Shown: one piece after another, positions 58,257-64,000 of the stretch
Position numbering within the stretch: position 1 is the first letter of the stretch
How the letters are laid out: each line of letters starts with the position of its first letter
From: Sodalis ligni
GTDB taxonomy: Bacteria; Pseudomonadota; Gammaproteobacteria; Enterobacterales; Enterobacteriaceae
Direction: 5' to 3'
NCBI RefSeq assembly: GCF_016865525.2
Contig: NZ_CP075169.1
Location: 1,860,337 to 1,924,336, forward strand
DNA: 64,000 nucleotides
Position numbers and translations under genes: made by a program
The notes under the pieces: generated by a model
What the model saw: only the letters and a program-made list of their open reading frames with translations
Database searches by the model: none
What the model was told of the DNA's origin: nothing

Positions 58257-59122
58257 GAGCCGGCCTCCCTTAGCCACTGAATCCACCCTGTTACGATATA
58301 CAATACAAAAATGAGCGAAACGATAAAAAAGCTCACCGGCCAACCGTGGCCGGGGGTCCAATAAAAGCTGTCATATGCCAGGAAAATGCCGCCCCAGGTG
58401 GTTATAAGGCCTATCGATGCAGCGAGTATCAGTGCCTGGCCGGGTCTCTTCACCAGACGTAGGGCGATCGCCGCCGGACCGATCAATAGCGCGGTGGATA
58501 AAACCGCACCAACCGTCATAGCGGAAAGCGCCACTGCCAGCGCCAATATCAGAAGATGAAGCAAACCAATCAAACGCACCCGAATGCCGCTTACAAGCGC
58601 AAGTTCGCTATCCAGAGAACAAAGAAGTAACGGGCGATAAAGTAGCGCGACCATAAACAACGCGCCAAAACCGATGATCAGGGCAAGAGGGATAATCGAT
58701 GGGGGAATAGTAAACATCGATCCGAACATGACGCTGACCGCCGCTCCGGTTGTGCTGTGGGTGATGACGTCAAAATAGAGAAATAGCGCTGATAGGCCAA
58801 GTCCCGCGCCTAATATGATTCCGGTTATAAGGTCCCGTTCCCGGGCACGGCGAATGCCGATAAATTCTATTCCTGCCGCCGCTAGCAGCGCCAAGCCAAG
58901 GAATCCGGCAAGCGGATTGATCCCCAGCAGAAAGGACAGCGATCCACCCGCGCTGCTGATGTCGGCAAGCGCATGGCCTGCGAACGACTGGCCGCGGATA
59001 ACGGTAAATACGCCAATCACGCCTGACACCACGGCGGCGGCGCCGCCGATGATCGCCGCCGTACGGACGGGATCACTTGAAAAGATACCGGCTTCAACAA
59101 CTGAATGTAAAAGAGAAGACAT
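58238..59122 (-). CDS. Zn/Mn-type ABC permease, first subunit
   Basis: 294 residues, ABC-3 family. Hydrophobic helices throughout; GQSFAGHALADISSAGGSLS near residue 45 and LSAMTVGAVLSTALLIGPAA near residue 205 are typical. Two different permeases suggest a heterodimer, as in SitCD/TroCD-like importers, rather than ZnuB homodimer. Six bases from the ATPase gene. Confidence 0.9.
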   Translation of the reverse strand: MSSLLHSVVEAGIFSSDPVRTAAIIGGAAAVVSGVIGVFTVIRGQSFAGHALADISSAGGSLSFLLGINPLAGFLGLALLAAAGIEFIGIRRARERDLITGIILGAGLGLSALFLYFDVITHSTTGAAVSVMFGSMFTIPPSIIPLALIIGFGALFMVALLYRPLLLCSLDSELALVSGIRVRLIGLLHLLILALAVALSAMTVGAVLSTALLIGPAAIALRLVKRPGQALILAASIGLITTWGGIFLAYDSFYWTPGHGWPVSFFIVSLIFVLYIVTGWIQWLREAGSCSQVL

Positions 59123-59128
59123 GATTGA

Positions 59129-59962
59129 TTAGATGATCCCGGGGTTATGTATCAGATTCGATTCAACGGTACGTTGGCCGTCAGTAACGGCTGTGGCCGC
59201 GATGACCAAAATCCTTCCGCTCACCCGGATGACATCAATGTGGTAGCCATAGAGTTTACTTAACACCTCCGTTCGTACGACGTCTTCGGTATTCCCGCTT
59301 ACGGCCCGTCCATTGGCCAGGTATACGATGCGATCCATGACTGAAAGCAAAGGATTCATGTCATGGGCGGAAAGTAAAAGCGTCACGTTATGCTCGACGG
59401 ATAACCGGCGTAACAGCGACACAATTTCGGCAACGCTGCCCATATCGAGATTGGCCAGCGGTTCATCCAATAATAAAAGACGAGGCTGTCGTATCAACGC
59501 ATGGGCAATCAGTACGCGTTGCTGTTGGCCGCCCGACAGGCTGCCGACACGTTTGTCGGCAAAACTCGCCGCACCGACCGCGTTGAGCATCTCATCCACT
59601 TTATTGCTGTGTTCTTTGGACGAAAAGGGGAAACCGAGCCGATGGCCATCAAGACCAAGAGCAATCAGATCTCTCGCACGCAGCGGAACTTCAGGGTCAA
59701 ACAGGATTTTTTGCGGTACATAGCCCACCGAGGTATGACCGGAGCGACCGGAGGCGTCATTGATAATGATGCTTCCCTGGTTAAGCGCTTGAAAGCCCAG
59801 GATAGTCCGCAGCAGCGTGGTTTTACCGGAACCATTGGCGCCGATGAGTCCGCAAAATTCACCTGCTTTAAGGGAGAAGCACACCTGCTGAAGCACCGTA
59901 CGCCCGAAAAATGAAACGCTCGCGTTATTCACCACGAGCAATTCGCCCTCTTTGCCCGCCAT
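59129..59962 (-). CDS. Zn/Mn-type ABC transporter ATPase
   Basis: 277 residues. Walker A GANGSGKTTLL (about residue 42), Q-loop GYVPQK, signature LSGGQQQR (about residue 143), Walker B LLLLDEPLANLD, H-loop LLLSAHD. Located between substrate-binding and permease genes with 1- to 6-base gaps: one operon. Confidence 0.93.
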   Translation of the reverse strand: MAGKEGELLVVNNASVSFFGRTVLQQVCFSLKAGEFCGLIGANGSGKTTLLRTILGFQALNQGSIIINDASGRSGHTSVGYVPQKILFDPEVPLRARDLIALGLDGHRLGFPFSSKEHSNKVDEMLNAVGAASFADKRVGSLSGGQQQRVLIAHALIRQPRLLLLDEPLANLDMGSVAEIVSLLRRLSVEHNVTLLLSAHDMNPLLSVMDRIVYLANGRAVSGNTEDVVRTEVLSKLYGYHIDVIRVSGRILVIAATAVTDGQRTVESNLIHNPGII

Positions 59963-59963
59963 T

Positions 59964-60980
59964 TTATTGGCCCGCCTTCAGAGCCTCGGTTGAGACATTG
60001 TCGGTTACCGCTTTGTTCAAGGCGGTAATTTCGGCCAACATCCAGGATTGGTAGTGATATCCAGGCGTCGGCATGGTTTCGTAAACACCGACAACGGGGA
60101 TACTATTTTGTTTGGCCAAAGAGAGGAACGATTGGGTTAACGGATCCGTAACCTGCTGATTATAAACGAATACCTTAACCTTGTGGCCGCTGAAAAGTGC
60201 GTTTTGCGCCGTGATGTCCTGAGGCGACGGATCGGTGCCATTCATGACAGCCGCCTCAAGATTGAACGGCGTCGCAATATTGGCGCCGGCCGCCTTGAGC
60301 AAATAATCGGCCACCGGCTCGGTAACGGCGACAGGGGTATTTCCATGGTCTTTTTTGAACGCGGCAATGGCGTTTGTCCATGGCGTAAGCGAAGCATCAA
60401 ATTTTTTCAGATTGGCCTGGAAATAGGCAGCCTGCGTCGGCATCAGGGATGAGAGGTCGGCGGCGATTGCTTTAGCCACCGCCGGCATCGTCGTCGGGTT
60501 GTACCATAAATGGGGATTGGGGGTATTGTCTGGCAGGCCGAGAAGCTGCTGGACATCAATAACCTTTCTATCGGGATTTGGCGCGGCGGCGATGATTTTG
60601 TCAGTCCACGAATCATAGCCGATGCCGTTTTTGACGATCAAATCGGTATGGGCGATATTTGCCGCTATCTGGGGGCTGGCTTCAAAGGTATGGGGATCGG
60701 TATTGGGATCTGTTTCGATCGCCGTGACCTGAGCGTATTTGCCGCCAATCTGGGAAATGACATCGGCATATTCATTTTCAACGCCAATGGCCTTGACGGT
60801 CCCGGTTATCGCGGCAAAGGCGCCGCCGCTGGGTATCATGGACAAAAGCAACACGGTCCATAGCCCCTTTAACGCGGTTTTCCCGGTGTCTTTCTTAACC
60901 GAGCAGGCTCGTTGACTGTTTAAGGAAGCATTATGGACGCGGGACATGGAGCGCTGTGAAAAAAAATCTATTAATTTCAT
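59964..60980 (-). CDS. Zn/Mn-type ABC substrate-binding protein
   Basis: 338 residues, TroA/ZnuA fold. Signal-like segment LKGLWTVLLLSMIPSGGAFA at about residues 38-57, preceded by a long basic N-terminus, so an internal start (ATG 60947) is possible. Likely metal ligands: His in DPHTFE, His in NPHLWYN, Glu in VTEPVADY, Glu in YETMPTPG. No His-rich loop, so a high-zinc ZnuA is less likely. First gene of the four-gene operon. Confidence 0.9.
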   Translation of the reverse strand: MKLIDFFSQRSMSRVHNASLNSQRACSVKKDTGKTALKGLWTVLLLSMIPSGGAFAAITGTVKAIGVENEYADVISQIGGKYAQVTAIETDPNTDPHTFEASPQIAANIAHTDLIVKNGIGYDSWTDKIIAAAPNPDRKVIDVQQLLGLPDNTPNPHLWYNPTTMPAVAKAIAADLSSLMPTQAAYFQANLKKFDASLTPWTNAIAAFKKDHGNTPVAVTEPVADYLLKAAGANIATPFNLEAAVMNGTDPSPQDITAQNALFSGHKVKVFVYNQQVTDPLTQSFLSLAKQNSIPVVGVYETMPTPGYHYQSWMLAEITALNKAVTDNVSTEALKAGQ

Positions 60981-61032
60981 TATAGTAACCTATGCATGAT
61001 TTATGGGGTAATGTTATGGGATTGGTTTAATT

Positions 61033-61050
61033 GATATGTTATAACATTAC
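61033..61050. promoter_or_regulatory. Candidate metal-regulator box (Zur-like)
   Basis: GATATGTTATAACATTAC contains the perfect palindrome ATGTTATAACAT, 53 bases upstream of the binding-protein gene; a half site TAATGTTAT lies at 61008-61016. The TGTTATAACA core is like enteric Zur boxes. Regulator not proven. Confidence 0.55.
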
Positions 61051-61295
61051 TTATTGGCTTATTATAGATTTTGTTATGTTTTTTTTTGCACCCATAAGCA
61101 GAGCAGCGACTGGAGTAGAGAGATAAGTGATTTGATATATTCAATGAAATGATATTTGAGGGGAGCCCCAGGTAAAAAGCGCCGTGGTTATCTTAGCTGG
61201 GGGAGCCCATACAGATTGCAGGTAAACAAGAGGGGAGGTTTGGTTATCATGTCGGCACTCCTTTGCCGGCGCGGTAGTGGATAGGCAAAAAACGT

Positions 61296-61649
61296 TTAAA
61301 CGTAAATATCAATTTGATTGCTGCTGCTGTTGCCGTCATTGCTGTTGCTGCTGTTGCTGCTGTTGCTGCTGTTGCTGCTGTTTTGTACGGAGGCAGCAGG
61401 CTGAGCGGTGTTGCTCTGCTCCGCTTGCTGCTGCAGGGCGCTCACTTGGGCTTCCAGCATTTTGATTTGTCCCTCGATAAGCTGCGCCTGTTTCTGTTTT
61501 TGATCGGCGGGCAGACTGGATTCGGCCAACGTGGACAACTGCTTTGTTAGTTTGGCGATCTGTTTCTCGATATTTCTGATTTGGGAAGAGGCATTACTGC
61601 CGCCGCCTGAAGACACCGGTAGCACGGATGTGGAAATTGTATTGGACAA
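61296..61649 (-). CDS. FlxA-like coiled-coil protein
   Basis: 117 residues. Central coiled coil IRNIEKQIAKLTKQLSTLAE, QKQKQAQLIEGQIKMLEAQV follows the FlxA-like family pattern (FlxA is a flagellar-regulon protein of unknown role). The C-terminus is Ser/Asn-rich because of a 9-bp tandem repeat, ending NQIDIYV. AGGAGAG precedes the ATG. Confidence 0.75.
   Translation of the reverse strand: MSNTISTSVLPVSSGGGSNASSQIRNIEKQIAKLTKQLSTLAESSLPADQKQKQAQLIEGQIKMLEAQVSALQQQAEQSNTAQPAASVQNSSNSSNSSNSSNSNDGNSSSNQIDIYV
61345..61380. repeat. Tandem 9-bp repeat TTGCTGCTG, four perfect copies
   Basis: In frame inside the FlxA-like gene (codes NSS units on the minus strand); degenerate units continue on the left to about 61318. 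Confidence 0.92.
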
Positions 61650-62025
61650 GGCCGCTCTCCTGTTTGAAGGTATTTACATGTTATCGGCAGGCTGATGTTT
61701 CGCTTCAGGGGGGGGAACGTAAAGTAATAGCAAAGGAATGGTAAAAAAAACGGGTGAATGGCACGGGCAATGCAGATAATCATTCGCTGCAAAAAGCGAG
61801 CACGGTAGCGATACAGGCAATGGACTTTTGGTGATGAGCGCGGGCATTAATTGCCATTTTACGAACATGGCGGAAATACCCCACGGCGACAACCAAGCCT
61901 GCATTACCAAGACGTTATGATCGTCCTTTCTAGCGTCTGATGGACGGCTATGTTAAATAAGAGTTAAATCCAGAGGTGTGAAGTCCATTATAAAAATCAA
62001 ACGTTAAGCCTTAAATAATAATACA
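61650..62025. other. No gene recognised
   Basis: About 375 bases; minus-strand open frames here (61547-61910) overlap each other and look like chance. Confidence 0.5.
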
Positions 62026-62130
62026 TTACCAAAACATTTTGACTAATACGCAACCGAACACAATGCCGGCAAACGCTAACGCCCAGCAAAATTTCAACAA
62101 CATCAAATCAGTTTTCGCTACATTTTCCAT
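62026..62130 (-). CDS. Single-helix membrane peptide, 34 residues
   Basis: ATG 62130 with AGGGA 6-7 bases before. Sequence begins MENVAKTDLMLLKFCW and continues with one hydrophobic helix (about residues 9-30) ending VKMFW. Size and layout match enterobacterial small membrane proteins; family not identified. Confidence 0.65.
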   Translation of the reverse strand: MENVAKTDLMLLKFCWALAFAGIVFGCVLVKMFW

Positions 62131-62675
62131 GATAATTCCCTCAACTATATTGTGATATTGGTCACTATTTTATGGGGAAATTGCCTCCATAAAGTGTGAG
62201 TTACATCACATTTAAATGATTTGTCATACAAAATTATGAGATGAACGCCTGTCTGTTCAAAAGACACTCAGGTACGCCTGTAAGCGATATAAAACGAGTA
62301 CGCAGTCATTTGGAAAGAGTACGGGGTTTAATGATTGCTGGCACATTATTGCACTCGAATTATTTATTTCATCTGAGATTACCGATACATCAAAGATGTC
62401 TTGTTCAAGTTCTGCCGGTGGATAGCTGCCATGAAAGGGAAAATAAAACGTAGCTAACCCATTGCATAACGATCGGTTATAACGCCGTGATTAATTCAAA
62501 CCCGTCATTCCGCTGATATATGCAAATGCAATCGACTTTACGGACCTTTACCGTTCCTGTTAAAAACAGACATTCAGTGGCTATATTTTTGATAAAAAAG
62601 CCGACACTTCTTCTGATTATCCTCATAGGATGGCATCAGTGAAATTAGAAAAATTCTACTCTATTCCCGGCAATC
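62131..62675. other. No gene recognised
   Basis: About 545 bases. A plus frame at 62241-62453 is open but lacks a ribosome site and a family look. Confidence 0.5.
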
Positions 62676-62946
62676 ATGATGTTACCGCCAAGGTCACCAT
62701 TTTTTACCGGTTTTATTTACATTGAATTAATCGGTTTGCATTGCCAGCTGCGGGCCCATGCCGATGAGCTTGAATGCCGGTTATTTACCGATGCGGATCG
62801 GCATAATGAAATGGAACTGAAGTGTTGCGCAAAAAAGCAGCGTGCCTTTGTGGACACTGCACCTGTTCCAGCAGGACGCAGCGGAATTGATGTCATTGAT
62901 CCAGTGGCGGGAGCATACCCTTAATTATTTTAAACAGGAGGGTTAA
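62676..62946 (+). pseudogene. Small unknown gene, frameshifted
   Basis: Reads MMLPPRSPFFTGFIYIELIG, DELECRLFTDADRHNEMELK; near 62855 the frame changes and continues LHLFQQDAAELMSLIQWREH to TAA 62944-62946. About 88 residues when repaired; helical second half. Not recognised. Confidence 0.5.
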
Positions 62947-62975
62947 CGTTTGCCTGGGCTTGAAAATGATGAAAG

Positions 62976-63781
62976 TCAACAGCCCGTAAGGGCTGATGAC
63001 TTGGAAAATCGACCGAAATAAGATGTCTGGGCTTGCTTACTCAGTAAAAACTCTACTTTCCCCGCGGCCAGATCATACATGGAACCGACAATTTTAGTTT
63101 GCCGTCGGATTCCAGTTTATTGAGAATATCGCTTTTCCTGATCTCATCCATGGTTAATTTGACATTGGTCCTGGCGACGGCGTCGACAAACTCGTCGTTA
63201 CTGCTGGTCCTTTCTTTGGTATATTCCGTTTTATCAATGGCCGGCTTGATTTTATCCAGCAAGCCGGTTAGATGTCCCAGTTGAACGTTATCAATCGCTC
63301 CCTTGACAGCGCCGCAGGCCGTATGCCCCATAACCAGGATAACTTTGGCCCCCGCGGCGGCACAGGCGAACTCAAGGCTGCCGAGAATATCATCGTTGGC
63401 GATATTGCCGGCAATGCGGCTGTTAAAGGCCTCGCCTATGCCGGTATCGAGAATGATCTCCGCGGGCGCGCGGGAGTCGATGCAGCTCAGGATAACGGCG
63501 GAGGGAAATTGGCCTGCGGCGCTGCTGCGTTTTTGCGCCAGGTAGTTATGCTGATGAGCCTTGCCGCTATGAAAACGGATGTTTCCCTGCTTCAGTCCCT
63601 CGATGATTTCATCGGGCGTCAACTTGTCCCTGGCTTCTCTGGTCATCGCCGCCGCATAAGAAAGGGAAGGTATACCGACACTCATGACACCGGCGATGCC
63701 TAAAATGGAGAGTCCGGCTGCCCGCTTTATTAAAGTGCGCCGCGTAGGTTCTGATGATGGCAATGTGTCTTTATACATCAT
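62976..63781 (-). pseudogene. Exported beta-carbonic anhydrase, C-terminal frameshift
   Basis: Hydrates CO2 to bicarbonate. Twin-arginine signal (RRTLIKRAAG, then hydrophobic segment, AYA-type cleavage at about residue 44), zinc ligands in CIDSRAP and HTACGAV. In frame it stops at 63053; an A-run at 63093-63096 is one A short, and the family C-terminus (IVGSMYDLAAGKVEFL) continues to TGA 62976-62978. The core and all zinc ligands are kept, so partial function is possible. ATG 63779-63781, or 3 bases inward. Confidence 0.88.
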
Positions 63782-64000
63782 TTACTCCAGTGGTTAGAAT
63801 AAATTCTAACAGATCGATGATATTAGAGTTGATGGTGGATTATTGTTTCGCTGCGTAAAATTTATAACGCTTCGGCATTCTAAGAGAAGAAGGGCGCGAT
63901 AATGTGATAAATGTAGTTATTTCATCATAGCGTTTATATTTTTGGCTATTACTGGGGAGATAGTTTGATATTTGGAATCAGTATCACGCATATTGATTAA

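Noticed and set aside
61345-61380. Phase-variation switch
   Set aside because: The 9-bp unit keeps the frame at any copy number, so on/off switching is not possible by slippage of whole units.
61277-61465. Plus-strand poly-cysteine protein
   Set aside because: Shadow of the TTGCTGCTG repeat; the real gene is the FlxA-like one on the other strand.

Overview
The window is enterobacterial chromosome. Gene content and order from 1 to about 19.2 kb (pqiABC-rmf-fabA-ycbZ-matP-ompA-sulA-sxy-yccS-yccF-helD-mgsA-yccT-yccU-hspQ-rlmI-acyP-tusE-yccA-serT) match the E. coli backbone. So do yccJ-wrbA-ymdF at 42.6-44.2 kb and yecF-uvrY-uvrC-pgsA-glyW-cysT-leuZ at 50.4-54.8 kb. In E. coli these blocks are not all adjacent, so the replicon is rearranged. 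Many accessory genes are broken by single-base homopolymer indels while core genes such as yccS, helD, ompA and pgsA are intact. This fits a host-associated lineage in early genome decay (Sodalis-like is my guess, not proven); assembly error is the alternative.

Region by region: (1) 1-19 kb, backbone of envelope lipid transport (Pqi), fatty-acid synthesis, Ter macrodomain organisation, outer-membrane OmpA, SOS division arrest, competence, helicase IV, methylglyoxal synthesis and tRNA/rRNA modification; only acyP is broken. (2) 19.2-38.46 kb, a genetic island in serT with 11-bp direct repeats at both ends. It carries a broken P4-type integrase, AlpA, an AntA/AntB antirepressor, a DUF3950 ribbon-helix-helix protein with twin palindromic operators, an Icd-like protein, a ladder of tiny overlapping genes and a DUF927 primase-helicase. 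Directly after the helicase is an iteron array that looks like a replication origin. An IS630 insertion, an unrecognised AT-rich two-gene cassette and a piece of a phage baseplate operon follow. (3) 38.5-50 kb, a decayed accessory stretch: pseudogenes of nac, iraP, an Hha-family gene and an AraC regulator, an IS256-family element with intact 8-bp target duplication, a tRNA-Lys with anticodon CUU, an intact AraC-type regulator and two short genes. (4) 50-54.8 kb, backbone with uvrY, an interrupted uvrC, pgsA and three tRNAs. (5) 54.7-57.5 kb, an array in which the 3' end of tRNA-Leu plus its terminator occurs three times about 1.1 kb apart, each interval holding a two-gene toxin-antitoxin-like module with its own palindromic operator, followed by a chimeric remnant of both modules. 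(6) 57.4-61 kb, a zinc/manganese-type ABC importer. (7) 61-64 kb, a FlxA-like protein, a one-helix membrane peptide, a broken small gene and an exported beta-carbonic anhydrase with a C-terminal frameshift.

The features most likely to be new are the toxin-antitoxin/tRNA-repeat array at leuZ, the symmetric iteron array behind the satellite helicase, and the unidentified cassette at 30.9-32.5 kb.
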